This document shows, piece after piece, positions 20,306 through 31,582 of a stretch of 37,470 nucleotides of DNA. Position numbers and translations under genes: made by a program. The notes under the pieces are model-generated. The model did no database searches and had not been told where the DNA came from. It saw only the letters and a program-made list of their open reading frames with translations. The number at the start of each line of letters is the position of its first letter. Within the stretch, counting starts at the first letter, position 1. This DNA comes from Gammaproteobacteria bacterium (GTDB lineage Bacteria; Pseudomonadota; Gammaproteobacteria; Enterobacterales; Kangiellaceae): positions 1 to 37,470 of the forward strand of contig JAUIHB010000005.1 of the NCBI GenBank assembly GCA_030432465.1. Direction: 5' to 3'.

Positions 20306-21184
20306 CTCTTGGTCTGGTTCTGCCTGCTGATAATCATTAGGAATTGTTAAACTAAATAAAGAGCCATCAAGAGGTTCATCAAATGCAAGTTTTGCCTGCA
20401 TTTGAAAATTTTGTTTACCTTGGTTTGAGGTTAGTTCTAATTTAATTGGTAGTTGGGAGTCTGTTGTTGCCCAGATAGTTATCGTCATACCCGCTTCTTT
20501 AAACTGGTAACCATGAACGACCTCTCCATCAATAATCTTTTCAGGTAATTCAGTTACATCACCTTGGTAATTTTGTACAAGCCCTAACCATTTCAAAGGA
20601 TCATCCTGAATGGATTTTTCTTTTGTCGGATCAAAACTATAAGGTACAGCCATTTTTACACTGGGAAACAAGAGTAATCCACTGCCTGTTGCTGCATTTA
20701 AAATATTAACCGTTTTGCCATTTTGATGATTTTCACTATTACCTGTATCTGGGGCGGTTTCTACCCTGATAAATGCAGGAGCTTGATAAAACACTTTTAA
20801 TGACATTAAGGGTGCGTTTTGTGAGCTGAACTGGCTGGTATAGGTTAGAGTTTTAAAGTGAGAAAAGTGTTCTACTACTTTTGCAAATGTTGGTTGTGTA
20901 CCTGAAAGTAAAATAACGAATGTTGCTACCAACGCGACAGTTAATGTGGTTGTACTGATAGCGAGAGATGGCGGAGTTAATATTTTACTTAATGAAAACG
21001 TTAGAAAAAAGTCTTTCAACCGATCAATTAATGTTACAGGCTCATTTATTGCTGCATCGTAATCCTGTATTGCATTTTGTAAGTTGTGCTGCATTTTTTG
21101 ATAAGCGGCTGTAGTGGGTTGCTGAGCTTTCATTTGAGTAACTCCATCGCGTAAATTTTGATCAAGATTAATAGTCTGTTTCAT
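20303..21184 (-). CDS. membrane anti-sigma factor with LolA/RseB-like periplasmic domain
   Basis: Probable inhibitor of the ECF sigma factor encoded just upstream. The 293-aa protein has an N-terminal cytosolic part of about 70 residues, one membrane segment (about 73-95), and a periplasmic region (about 96-293) whose alternating strand pattern and IIDGEVVHGYQF / LPIKLEL motifs resemble the half-barrel fold of LolA and RseB/MucB. The cytosolic part lacks the HxxxCxxC zinc motif of ZAS anti-sigma factors. Its first 17 bases overlap the sigma gene, and GGGAG lies 6-7 bases before the ATG, so the two are translationally coupled. Anti-sigma function is inferred from context and topology. Confidence 0.65.
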   Translation of the reverse strand: MKQTINLDQNLRDGVTQMKAQQPTTAAYQKMQHNLQNAIQDYDAAINEPVTLIDRLKDFFLTFSLSKILTPPSLAISTTTLTVALVATFVILLSGTQPTFAKVVEHFSHFKTLTYTSQFSSQNAPLMSLKVFYQAPAFIRVETAPDTGNSENHQNGKTVNILNAATGSGLLLFPSVKMAVPYSFDPTKEKSIQDDPLKWLGLVQNYQGDVTELPEKIIDGEVVHGYQFKEAGMTITIWATTDSQLPIKLELTSNQGKQNFQMQAKLAFDEPLDGSLFSLTIPNDYQQAEPDQE

Positions 21185-21707
21185 AATTAACTCCCAAAAA
21201 ATTAGATTCCTTAAGTAAATTTGAGATCTTTTGTTGACCTCGATGTAGGGTAACGCCGACTAAACTCTGTGATATGGCAAGTTGTTCGGCGATTTCCTGA
21301 TAACTGAGTTCTTCGATATATCGCAGCACGAAAACTCTGGCTTCTTGTGAACCGATTTGACTTAAAGCGTAACGTAGTTGTTCCAAATCACGGTGAATGG
21401 CAAATTCAGCAGATGGAGAATGATTTGTTGAAGTAGCTAAATCGTTACTCTGTGAACATAAATGAGAATCTTCAGCTCTGACTTTACGTTTACGCAAATA
21501 ATCGAGAGAAGTTGAAGTTGCAAGTGTTCTTAAATACGCAGACCAATTTTTTATGGGATCTAATGACAGTTTGAATAATTTAATGAAGACATCTTGCGTA
21601 ACATCTTCAGCCTGATGATTATCACCTAATATCCTAAATGCTGTGGTAAAAACCTGTTTTCCATACTCATTTGCTAAGTTTGAAATGAGCGTTGATTTCG
21701 ACTCCAA
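21168..21707 (-). CDS. ECF-family RNA polymerase sigma factor
   Basis: Extracytoplasmic-function sigma factor with only regions 2 and 4 (179 aa). Region 2 (about 10-75) includes QAEDVTQDVFIKLFK and the DYLRKRK end. Region 4 (about 105-166) includes YIEELSYQEIAEQLAISQSLVGVTLHRG as its helix-turn-helix. It starts at a TTG codon with an AGGAG site about 7 bases upstream. The next gene overlaps its end by 17 bases and probably encodes its anti-sigma factor. What signal it responds to is not visible here. Confidence 0.9.
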   Translation of the reverse strand: MESKSTLISNLANEYGKQVFTTAFRILGDNHQAEDVTQDVFIKLFKLSLDPIKNWSAYLRTLATSTSLDYLRKRKVRAEDSHLCSQSNDLATSTNHSPSAEFAIHRDLEQLRYALSQIGSQEARVFVLRYIEELSYQEIAEQLAISQSLVGVTLHRGQQKISNLLKESNFLGVNYETDY

Positions 21708-21740
21708 TTAAACTCTCCTGTTAGTGGGTTCAATAGTAGT

Positions 21741-21767
21741 GACGTTTGTTGAAGCGAAATTCTTACA
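21741..21767 (-). promoter_or_regulatory. candidate autoregulatory ECF promoter
   Basis: On the minus strand, TGTAAG (21762-21767) and CGTC (21741-21744) are separated by 17 bases, resembling ECF-type promoters (TGNAA...CGTC class). It lies about 35 bases upstream of the sigma-factor start, where an autoregulated promoter is expected. Confidence 0.4.
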
Positions 21768-21774
21768 TAAAATG

Positions 21775-21802
21775 GAAAAAAAGCTCAGAATCAACTGAGC
21801 TT
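21775..21802 (-). terminator. rho-independent terminator of the hydrolase-like gene
   Basis: Perfect 8-bp stem AAGCTCAG / CTGAGCTT (21781-21788 and 21795-21802) with a 6-base loop. On the minus strand it is followed by seven T residues. It separates the hydrolase-like gene from the sigma factor operon. Confidence 0.9.
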
Positions 21803-21820
21803 ACTGGAATATTTTTTATA

Positions 21821-22867
21821 TTACTTGTTAATTAGATTGATTAATAACTCAGGATCAGAAAAAGGTAAAAGGTGTTCTTGAGTGGGGAGTGAAATATATT
21901 GACCACTTTTCGCGTGTTTAACCAGATTTTGATAGTATTGTGCGGCATCTTCTTGCCATTTAATCAGCTCTGACTTCAAATCTGCATTATCACTTTGTTC
22001 AATATAGGTAGTCTCAAAGTCAGTATCAATGATTGTTAGCGGGATATTATTTGGTAGTTTGATTTTACTGGCTGATGAAAGATCTTGATCATATATTGCA
22101 ATTTCTTTAAATAAATTTTGTAAATTGGCCTGCTTCAGGCGTTTTTCAAAAATCTTATTTAAATACTCCCAATCAGTATCAGAGTCCTTACCGGCTAAAG
22201 TTTTCAAGTGTTTTAGTTCGATATCATTTTTTTCCTGAGCTCTTTGGTTGTATTTACCGTCTTTAATATATTGAAGGTAAGCTTCTTCATTTTTTTTGAA
22301 TGGATAAGCATCTTTAGTGTAGCGTTTGATTGAAAATTCAGTTAACACATCGGGATCGATCATAATAATTTTACTAATAGGTGTCTGTGTTTTATCCGCT
22401 GGGCTCAACTGTGCAAAATAATGATGGAGTGCTACATTGGCGCTAGCAAAGGCTATTATTGTCAGGTTGTTTAGTTTGAGTGTCTCAATAATTTGAGAGA
22501 TATCAGTACCGAAATGTGCGTAACCAACAGGCGCATCTTGAGTTGCTAAAACTTGACCCGCTCTATCAATGCTAATGACACGGTATTCATGGGCTAGTTT
22601 GGGGGCTAATCTGGCAAACCAAGCTGAATCAGAATTCCAATTATCGGTAGGACCGGAAAGTAATAGTAAGGTTTTTTGTGGTTGGGTATTTTTTTTGTCC
22701 TGTTTGTTTTTTGACCACTCTGTAATATGGATTGGATGTGAAGCAATATTTTTATGAGTTAATTGGATCGTATTACTTTGACGCTGTGCCACAACTGTCA
22801 ACGAAGCTAATAACAAGATGAGTAAAAGACAATATTTTAATATTTGATTATTCACAGGAAAATCCAT
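21821..22867 (-). CDS. exported alpha/beta-hydrolase-like protein
   Basis: A 348-aa protein with an N-terminal signal peptide or anchor (hydrophobic 11-27, then VAQRQ), so it probably works in the periplasm. The core reads as an alpha/beta-hydrolase: LLLLSGPTDNW (67-77) in the oxyanion-loop position, DRAGQ (101-105), a nucleophile elbow AFASAN with Ser142, acidic residues after the following strand (D171, D281, D283), and His332 near the C-terminus. The elbow departs from the usual G-x-S-x-G and the preceding Phe is unusual, so activity is uncertain. Between about 180 and 260 is a charged helical insertion where a lid would be. The start ATG has no clear Shine-Dalgarno. No substrate can be named. 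Confidence 0.65.
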   Translation of the reverse strand: MDFPVNNQILKYCLLLILLLASLTVVAQRQSNTIQLTHKNIASHPIHITEWSKNKQDKKNTQPQKTLLLLSGPTDNWNSDSAWFARLAPKLAHEYRVISIDRAGQVLATQDAPVGYAHFGTDISQIIETLKLNNLTIIAFASANVALHHYFAQLSPADKTQTPISKIIMIDPDVLTEFSIKRYTKDAYPFKKNEEAYLQYIKDGKYNQRAQEKNDIELKHLKTLAGKDSDTDWEYLNKIFEKRLKQANLQNLFKEIAIYDQDLSSASKIKLPNNIPLTIIDTDFETTYIEQSDNADLKSELIKWQEDAAQYYQNLVKHAKSGQYISLPTQEHLLPFSDPELLINLINK

Positions 22868-23177
22868 GGTAAAAAGTTAATAGTAATATAAAATTCATAT
22901 TGGATAGATTGAAACTTGTAACATTTCCTTTAATAACAGCTAGTTAGTAGTATAGCCTTGAATAAAATATAAACCACTTTTGTTTTTTAACATCAAGATT
23001 AGATGCCCTCTAAAATATTAAACAGAAATTAGCATCAATTAAGGTCTCCGATCACTTGCGTAAAATCTCATAGATCTCTATAATTTGCGCCGCATTTGAG
23101 TGGTTGTTTTTTGCGCATGCGAAAGAAGCAAGCCGAAATTCAATCAAGGTCCAGTGAGATTAACGCGTAACAGATAA
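22868..23177. other. divergent intergenic region upstream of atp operon
   Basis: This 310-base AT-rich region separates the leftward hydrolase-like gene from the rightward atp operon. The only clear element is the atp promoter near its right end (23056-23084). No credible short gene or RNA was seen in the rest, and no clear promoter for the leftward gene could be picked. Confidence 0.6.
23056..23084 (+). promoter_or_regulatory. sigma-70 promoter of the atp operon
   Basis: TTGCGT at 23056-23061 and a perfect TATAAT at 23079-23084 with a 17-base spacer, about 95 bases upstream of atpI. It is the best promoter in the gap and the natural start for atpIBEFHAGDC. Confidence 0.75.
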
Positions 23178-24393
<1,216 letters not shown>

Positions 24394-24437
24394 TTATTAC
24401 TTTTATTATTTAACTTTAAACTTAACATCCTTACTAG

Positions 24438-24713
<276 letters not shown>

Positions 24714-24760
24714 TCAACCTCAGGTCTTATAAACTTAAACCGTCATAAGAGGAGACTGCC

Positions 24761-25231
24761 GTGGATTTTAATTCAACTCTGATAGGCCAAACGATAGCGA
24801 TGATCGTGTTTGTTTGGTTTACTATGAAATACATCTGGCCTGCGTTAGATGCAGCGATTACTGAGCGTCAAGAAAAAATTGCTGAAGGCTTAGCTGCTGC
24901 TGATAGAAGTCAACATGACTTAGAATTAGCACAAAAAAGTGCTGCGGAAACTATGCGTGAAGCAAAAGAGAAAGCAGCTGAGCTGCTTGATCAAGCAAAA
25001 AAGCGTCATGCAGAAATTGTTGATTCGGCAAAAGATGATGCTCGTACCGAAGCTGAAAAGATTAAAGCGGGCGCACAAGCAGAAATTGAGCAAGAGGTTC
25101 ATCGAGCTCGTGAAGATTTGCGTAAGCAAGTGTCTGTATTAGCAGTTGCTGGTGCAGAAAAAATTCTTCAACGTAGCATCGACGCATCTGCTCAAGCAGA
25201 TATTTTAGATAGCTTAGTTGCTGAACTATAA
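24761..25231 (+). CDS. atpF: ATP synthase subunit b
   Basis: Peripheral-stalk subunit linking Fo to F1. The 156-aa protein (the E. coli length) starts at a GTG with an AGAGGAG site. One N-terminal membrane helix (about 8-26, ending [11 protein letters not shown]) is followed by a long, highly charged coiled-coil helix rich in Ala, Glu and Lys. It is followed 18 bases later by atpH. Confidence 0.98.
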   Translation: MDFNSTLIGQTIAMIVFVWFTMKYIWPALDAAITERQEKIAEGLAAADRSQHDLELAQKSAAETMREAKEKAAELLDQAKKRHAEIVDSAKDDARTEAEKIKAGAQAEIEQEVHRAREDLRKQVSVLAVAGAEKILQRSIDASAQADILDSLVAEL

Positions 25232-25249
25232 ACGAAATGAAGGTGGCCC

Positions 25250-25786
25250 ATGGCTGAATTAACAACATTAGCAAGACCTTACGCCAAAGCTGCGTTTGAG
25301 CATGCATTAGAAGCAAAGCAGTTGGCCGAATGGTCTGATATGCTTGGCTTTGCCGCTCAAGTAGTCAGTGATAAGGCGATGCAACAGCTATTAACAAGCC
25401 CTCATTTTACCAAAGAAGATCAACGCGATGCGATGTTAAAGGTTTGTGCAGACAGACTGGATGATAAAGCAACTAATTTTATTAAGTTGTTAGCTAGCAA
25501 TGGTCGTCTATTGGCTTTACCTGAAATTGAAGTGTTGTTTAATTTCTTGCGTAGCGAGTTTGAAAAAACCATTGAAGCGCAAGTCACTTCAGCAACAGAG
25601 TTAAATGAGCAGCAAATTACTCAATTAAAAGAAAAACTAGCGGCTAGATTAGGTCGTCAAGTGGAAATAAGCGTTGATATTAATGCTGATTTATTGGGTG
25701 GTTTGATTATTCAAGCAGAAGATTTAGTCATCGACGGTTCGGTACGCGGTAAGCTTGCCAAATTGTCTGATACTTTGAACGTATAA
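25250..25786 (+). CDS. atpH: ATP synthase subunit delta
   Basis: Caps the F1 alpha3-beta3 hexamer and ties it to the b dimer. The 178-aa protein (E. coli 177) starts [19 protein letters not shown], typical of the family. It contains [18 protein letters not shown] in the middle and the conserved C-terminal [23 protein letters not shown]. It is followed 10 bases later by atpA. Confidence 0.98.
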   Translation: MAELTTLARPYAKAAFEHALEAKQLAEWSDMLGFAAQVVSDKAMQQLLTSPHFTKEDQRDAMLKVCADRLDDKATNFIKLLASNGRLLALPEIEVLFNFLRSEFEKTIEAQVTSATELNEQQITQLKEKLAARLGRQVEISVDINADLLGGLIIQAEDLVIDGSVRGKLAKLSDTLNV

Positions 25787-25796
25787 GGAACAGAGC

Positions 25797-27344
25797 ATGA
25801 GTGTGCAACTGAATCCATCAGAAATCAGTGAGTTAATCAGACAACGAATCAACGATTTTGAAGTCGTTTCTGAGGCTCGAAATGAAGGTACTATTGTTAG
25901 TGTATCTGACGGTATCTTAAAAATTCACGGTCTTGCAGAAGTTATGCAAGGTGAAATGATCGAATTGCCCGGTGGTAAATTTGGCTTGGCATTGAACTTA
26001 GAGCGCGATTCAGTTGGTGCGGTAGTGCTAGGTGACTACTCTGATATTGTTGAGGGTCAAAAAGCCAAATGTACAGGTCGTATTCTTGAAGTCCCAACAG
26101 GCGAATCTTTATTGGGTCGTGTTGTTGATGCTTTGGGTAATCCGATTGACGGAAAAGGCTCAATTGAAAATGCAACTTATGCACCAGTAGAAAAAGTAGC
26201 ACCGGGTGTTATTTCTCGTCAGTCAGTTGATCAACCAGTACAAACGGGTTACAAGTCAGTTGATGCGATGATTCCTGTTGGTCGTGGTCAACGTGAGTTA
26301 ATTATCGGTGACAGACAGACTGGTAAAACGGCATTGGCAATTGATGCAATTATCAATCAAAAAGGTACAGGTGTTAAGTGTGTGTATGTTGCGATTGGTC
26401 AAAAATCGTCAACCATTGCTAATATCGTACGTAAGCTAGAAGAACATGGCGCAATGGCTCACACCATTGTTGTTGCAGCATCAGCATCTGACTCAGCTGC
26501 TCTTCAGTTTGTTGCTCCTTTCGCTGGTTGTTCTATGGGTGAATACTTTAGAGATAAAGGTGAAGACGCATTAATCGTATATGATGACTTAACTAAGCAA
26601 GCTTGGGCATATCGTCAAATCTCGCTATTGCTTCGTCGTCCACCTGGTCGTGAAGCTTATCCTGGAGATGTATTCTATTTGCATTCACGTTTACTTGAGC
26701 GTGCGGCTAGAATCAATGCTGATCATGTTGAAAAACTTACTGAAGGTAAAGTTAAAGGCAAAACAGGTTCTTTAACAGCGTTACCAATTATCGAAACTCA
26801 AGCGGGCGACGTTTCTGCGTTCGTACCGACTAACGTAATTTCGATTACAGATGGTCAAATCTTCTTAGAAACTGATTTGTTTAATGCTGGTATTCGCCCT
26901 GCGGTTAACGCTGGTCTTTCGGTATCACGTGTTGGTGGTGCGGCGCAGACTAAAATCGTTAAAAAGCTTGGTGGTGGTGTTCGTTTAGCATTAGCTCAAT
27001 ATCGTGAGCTAGCGGCTTTTGCTCAGTTTGCATCGGATCTTGATGATGCAACACGTGAACAGTTAGAGCATGGTCAACGTGTTACAGAATTAATGAAACA
27101 AAACCAATATGCACCGATGTCGGTTGCACAAATGGCGGTTTCATTATTTGCTGCTGAGAAAGGTCACTTGAAAGATGTTGAATTAAGCAAAATTCAAGAT
27201 TTTGAGTCTGCTTTATTAGACCATATGAATAGCAATGAAAAAGCGTTGATGGAAAAAATCAACGAAGCTGGTGACTACAATAAAGATATTGAAGCAGCGC
27301 TTGAAACAGCAATCAGCAAATTTAAAGAAACAGCAACTTGGTAA
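25797..27344 (+). CDS. atpA: ATP synthase subunit alpha
   Basis: Non-catalytic nucleotide-binding subunit of F1. The 515-aa protein (E. coli 513) has Walker A GDRQTGKT at 171-178, [14 protein letters not shown] as Walker B, and the family signature [14 protein letters not shown] around 365-380. It begins with an amphipathic helix ([14 protein letters not shown]) that binds delta. The coding DNA contains two CACGTG hexamers, but they lack the flanks of a parS site. Confidence 0.99.
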   Translation: MSVQLNPSEISELIRQRINDFEVVSEARNEGTIVSVSDGILKIHGLAEVMQGEMIELPGGKFGLALNLERDSVGAVVLGDYSDIVEGQKAKCTGRILEVPTGESLLGRVVDALGNPIDGKGSIENATYAPVEKVAPGVISRQSVDQPVQTGYKSVDAMIPVGRGQRELIIGDRQTGKTALAIDAIINQKGTGVKCVYVAIGQKSSTIANIVRKLEEHGAMAHTIVVAASASDSAALQFVAPFAGCSMGEYFRDKGEDALIVYDDLTKQAWAYRQISLLLRRPPGREAYPGDVFYLHSRLLERAARINADHVEKLTEGKVKGKTGSLTALPIIETQAGDVSAFVPTNVISITDGQIFLETDLFNAGIRPAVNAGLSVSRVGGAAQTKIVKKLGGGVRLALAQYRELAAFAQFASDLDDATREQLEHGQRVTELMKQNQYAPMSVAQMAVSLFAAEKGHLKDVELSKIQDFESALLDHMNSNEKALMEKINEAGDYNKDIEAALETAISKFKETATW

Positions 27345-27352
27345 AATTATTC

Positions 27353-27373
27353 AGGGGAGCATGCTCCCCTTTT
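27353..27373 (+). terminator. terminator-like hairpin between atpA and atpG
   Basis: A perfect palindrome AGGGGAGCATGCTCCCCT at 27353-27370 can fold into a 7-bp GC-rich stem with a CATG loop. It is followed by TTT, giving four T residues in a row. It lies inside an operon where no full stop is expected, so it is more likely an attenuator or a processing/stability hairpin than a true terminator. Confidence 0.55.
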
Positions 27374-27417
27374 CAAGTGTTGTTTGAGATACGTTAACTA
27401 ATTACTGGGAACAGTCT

Positions 27418-28278
27418 ATGGCGGTCGGAAAAGAAATTCGTACCAAGATTGGTAGTATTAAAAATACTCAAAAAATTACCAGTGCAATGGAAATGGTTGC
27501 AGCGAGTAAAATGCGTAAAGCGCAGGATCGTATGGAAGCAACCAAGCCTTACGCCGATAAAATTCGCGGCGTGATCGGCCATTTAGCTATGGGTAATACT
27601 GAGTATAAACATCCGTATATCATTGAGCGTGAAACTCAGCGCGTCGGGTTTATTGTGATTTCTACCGATCGTGGTTTATGTGGTGGTTTAAATACTAATC
27701 TATTCAAAGAAGCACTCAAATCGATGCAAGAGTGGCAGCAGCAGGATGTTGAACTGGATTTATGTCTAATTGGCTCTAAAGCTGCTGGATTTTTTAATCG
27801 TTTTGGTGGCAACGTAGTTGCTAAAACTTCACATTTAGGCGATAGCCCAAGCGTTACTGATTTAATTGGTACTGTTAAGGTAATGCTAGACGCTTTTGAT
27901 GACGGACGAATTGATCGTTTATATCTGGTTCATAATGAATTTGTTAATACCATGACACAACAGCCAAAAGTTTTGCAGTTGTTGCCTGTTGAGCCAAATG
28001 AAGAAGCTGATTTGAAACATCATTGGGATTATATTTATGAGCCAGACGCAAAAGAAATTTTAGATGTGTTGTTGGTTCGTTATATCGAGTCTCAAGTTTA
28101 TCAGGGTGTTGTTGATAATATTGCGTGTGAACAAGCATCACGTATGGTTGCGATGAAAGCAGCAACCGATAATGCTGGCGATATTATTGATGATTTACAG
28201 CTGATATACAACAAAGCTCGTCAAGCGGCTATTACTCAGGAAATCTCAGAAATTATTAGTGGTGCGGCTGCGGTTTAA
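27418..28278 (+). CDS. atpG: ATP synthase subunit gamma
   Basis: Central rotor shaft of F1. The 286-aa protein (E. coli 287) begins [21 protein letters not shown] with the N-terminal coiled-coil helix. It contains [16 protein letters not shown] in the middle and ends with the C-terminal helix [15 protein letters not shown], the standard gamma signature. The gap from atpA is 73 bases, larger than elsewhere in the operon, and contains the hairpin at 27353-27373. Confidence 0.98.
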   Translation: MAVGKEIRTKIGSIKNTQKITSAMEMVAASKMRKAQDRMEATKPYADKIRGVIGHLAMGNTEYKHPYIIERETQRVGFIVISTDRGLCGGLNTNLFKEALKSMQEWQQQDVELDLCLIGSKAAGFFNRFGGNVVAKTSHLGDSPSVTDLIGTVKVMLDAFDDGRIDRLYLVHNEFVNTMTQQPKVLQLLPVEPNEEADLKHHWDYIYEPDAKEILDVLLVRYIESQVYQGVVDNIACEQASRMVAMKAATDNAGDIIDDLQLIYNKARQAAITQEISEIISGAAAV

Positions 28279-28333
28279 CCCCTGCCCCACAATATGAGAG
28301 ATTTTAGTAAACGAATTTTAAAGCATTAACTAA

Positions 28334-29725
<1,392 letters not shown>

Positions 29726-29755
29726 TTGTAGCTTTCAACTGATAGGAAATTGAAT

Positions 29756-30178
29756 ATGTATACATTTCATTTAGATATCGTTAGTGCTGAAAAGTCTATT
29801 TTTTCCGGCACAGTCGATTCGTTAGTTGCACGTGGTGCTCTAGGTGAGTTAGGTATTACTCCTGGACATGCTCCGTTGTTAACTGCACTGAAACCAGGTA
29901 CAGTGAAAGTCACTGACCATGATGGAAATGTAGAACATTTCTACGTGTCAGGTGGTATGTTAGAAGTACAACCGCATGTGACGACAATATTAGCTGATAC
30001 TGCAGCACGTGCTGATGATGTTGATGAAGCCGCGGCTATTGCTGCAAAAGAAGCTGCAGAAGCTGCGATGGCCGATCAGAATTCAGAAATTGAATACTCA
30101 AAGGCTGCTGTTGAATTGGCTGAGGCTGTTGCTCAGTTAAGAACATTACAGGCTATTCGTAAAAAAGCGGGTAAATAA
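29756..30178 (+). CDS. atpC: ATP synthase subunit epsilon
   Basis: Rotor subunit that also inhibits ATP hydrolysis through its C-terminal helices. From the ATG at 29756, which has AGGAA 7 bases upstream, it is 140 aa (E. coli 139). An in-frame TTG two codons earlier is less likely. The N-terminal beta-sandwich includes ALGELGITPGHAPLLTALKPG and FYVSGGMLEVQPHVTTILAD, and the C-terminal part is two Ala/Glu-rich helices. It is the last gene of the atp operon. Confidence 0.98.
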   Translation: MYTFHLDIVSAEKSIFSGTVDSLVARGALGELGITPGHAPLLTALKPGTVKVTDHDGNVEHFYVSGGMLEVQPHVTTILADTAARADDVDEAAAIAAKEAAEAAMADQNSEIEYSKAAVELAEAVAQLRTLQAIRKKAGK

Positions 30179-30198
30179 CATTTTTACTGCTGTTATAG

Positions 30199-30226
30199 AA
30201 AAAGGCGCTTTTTAAGCGCCTTTTTT
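30199..30226 (+). terminator. rho-independent terminator of the atp operon
   Basis: Stem AAAGGCGCTT / AAGCGCC with a TTT loop and a run of six T residues, 20 bases after the atpC stop codon. Strong and unambiguous. Confidence 0.93.
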
Positions 30227-30308
30227 GTCAATTTTTCCTCTTTCAGCCAACTATTTTTATTATTTCTTCGACTAAGTGAGCAGTGTTGACTTTGGAGGAG
30301 ATAAAATA

Positions 30309-30890
30309 ATGAGTCTAGCTTTTATAAAACCCTTGGTTGCTATGCTAGCAACTACCCTAATGTGCGCTATTTTTTCTGTAAGCTTACCTATTAGTGCTGC
30401 GCATAAAGATCAATATAATCATCAAATTACGATTAAACGAGCTGATAAAGTTGAAGAAACCCGATTTACTGTGGATGGGAAAATTTTTGATTGGAGTGAT
30501 TTGTCTGAGCCACAACAAGTGAAAATTAATCAGATTTTTGTAGAGCTGGATTTGCTTGAGGATAAGCTTGAAAGTCAGACTCAAAATATAGAGTCCCAAG
30601 CGTCTATTATTGAAGCAAAAGCATTGTTTATTGAAAAATCCCACAGGTTAATCGAGAGTGCTGACTTTTCTGATAGTCACCAGCATGGGCAAGATATTGA
30701 ATTACAAGAAGTCTCTCGATTGCTTGAAACGAAAATGAACAATTTACAGAACTCTCTCGAACAGTTTCAAATTGAGATAGAGCAACTTGAAATGACAATA
30801 CCACAGATTGATCAAAGTTTAATTAATGCTATTGAAGACAAGGCACATCAGGTTGAAAGTATTTTATTAATAGTGGCTGGTAAAATTTAA
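30309..30890 (+). CDS. exported coiled-coil protein of unknown function
   Basis: I do not recognise this protein. From the ATG at 30309, with a perfect GGAGGAG site 8 bases upstream, it is 193 aa; an earlier in-frame start at 30276 would read through that site and is rejected. Residues 1-30 form a signal peptide with a likely cleavage after LPISA, so it is probably periplasmic or anchored. A short beta-like segment (about 38-60, ITIKRADKVEETRFTVDG) is followed by about 120 residues of Glu/Gln-rich helix with heptad character, likely coiled coil, broken around 118-130 by a Ser/His/Asp-rich patch. It stands alone between the atp operon and the wHTH gene; no function can be assigned. Confidence 0.6.
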   Translation: MSLAFIKPLVAMLATTLMCAIFSVSLPISAAHKDQYNHQITIKRADKVEETRFTVDGKIFDWSDLSEPQQVKINQIFVELDLLEDKLESQTQNIESQASIIEAKALFIEKSHRLIESADFSDSHQHGQDIELQEVSRLLETKMNNLQNSLEQFQIEIEQLEMTIPQIDQSLINAIEDKAHQVESILLIVAGKI

Positions 30891-30973
30891 ACCACAGATT
30901 CTGGTTGTTCGACTCCTGAAATATACAGTTCGCCCCATTCTACTTGAGGATTTTTATAAATATCGATAAAACT

Positions 30974-31020
30974 AAGTACGAAAATTAAAGCTGATAAGAA
31001 GCTAGCTTTATTTCGTACTT
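30974..31020 (+). promoter_or_regulatory. long dyad upstream of wHTH gene
   Basis: AAGTACGAAA (30974-30983) pairs perfectly with TTTCGTACTT (31011-31020), and TAAAGCT (30986-30992) with AGCTTTA (31004-31010), a 17-bp stem with one 2-base bulge and an 11-base loop. It ends 5 bases before the AGGAG site of the next gene. No good T tract follows, so an operator or a leader RNA hairpin is more likely than a terminator. Confidence 0.55.
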
Positions 31021-31039
31021 ATTTTAGGAGAATAGCTTT

Positions 31040-31375
31040 ATGTATAACCCGACGATTGCAAATTTGAATTATGGTGTAATGAAAATTGGTGAGGTTGTTT
31101 ATGATGCAACAAACCAAAGTTTAACCACCAATGGGGAAACGGTTTACTTAAGAAACAAACTTAATGAAGTTTTATTTCATATGCTGGCTAACAACCAACG
31201 AGTCGTTTCACGAGAAGAACTTATACAAAAAGTCTGGCATGGGAATTATTATACCGGTGTGAAAGGTTTAACTCACAGTGTTTGTAAGTTGAGAAAAACC
31301 TTGAATGATTTAGGCATTACTCAGGTAAAAATAAAAACATTACCTAAACAAGGATATCGTTTATCACTCAATTAG
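31040..31375 (+). CDS. free-standing OmpR/CadC-type winged-helix DNA-binding protein
   Basis: A 111-aa protein that is essentially only a trans_reg_C winged helix. The N-terminal strands MKIGEVVYDATNQSLTTNGETVYL are followed by the LNEVLFHMLANNQRVVSREELIQKVW helices and the wing GYRLSLN at the C-terminus. It has no receiver domain as in OmpR and no membrane segment or sensor as in CadC or ToxR. AGGAG lies 9 bases before the ATG. Its target is unknown; the neighbouring TonB receptor gene, with a 25-bp palindrome upstream, is one candidate, and its own promoter with the dyad at 30974-31020 is another. Confidence 0.8.
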   Translation: MYNPTIANLNYGVMKIGEVVYDATNQSLTTNGETVYLRNKLNEVLFHMLANNQRVVSREELIQKVWHGNYYTGVKGLTHSVCKLRKTLNDLGITQVKIKTLPKQGYRLSLN

Positions 31376-31582
31376 TGTCGTCTATCCAAAATAGAATAAA
31401 AATTTAAAAATTCAATATTTACATTTTGTAAATTTAAGTTGATTAAACTGGGTATATAAAGATATTTTTTCATTAAAAATATTAGAAGTAATTCTCAAAA
31501 AATATATTAAATAATAGTTTTTATTACCATATGAGAAATATACCCTGAAATAATGAATAAAGTGTATTTGTCAGTATTAGTT

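Noticed and set aside
24926-25316. Open frames on both strands overlapping atpF and atpH
   Set aside because: They have the composition of shadow frames, no ribosome-binding sites, and lie across certain ATP synthase genes.
26926-27057. Two CACGTG hexamers in atpA (26926-26931 and 27052-27057) as extra parS sites
   Set aside because: The flanking bases do not match the TGTT...AACA arms, so only the core hexamer is shared.
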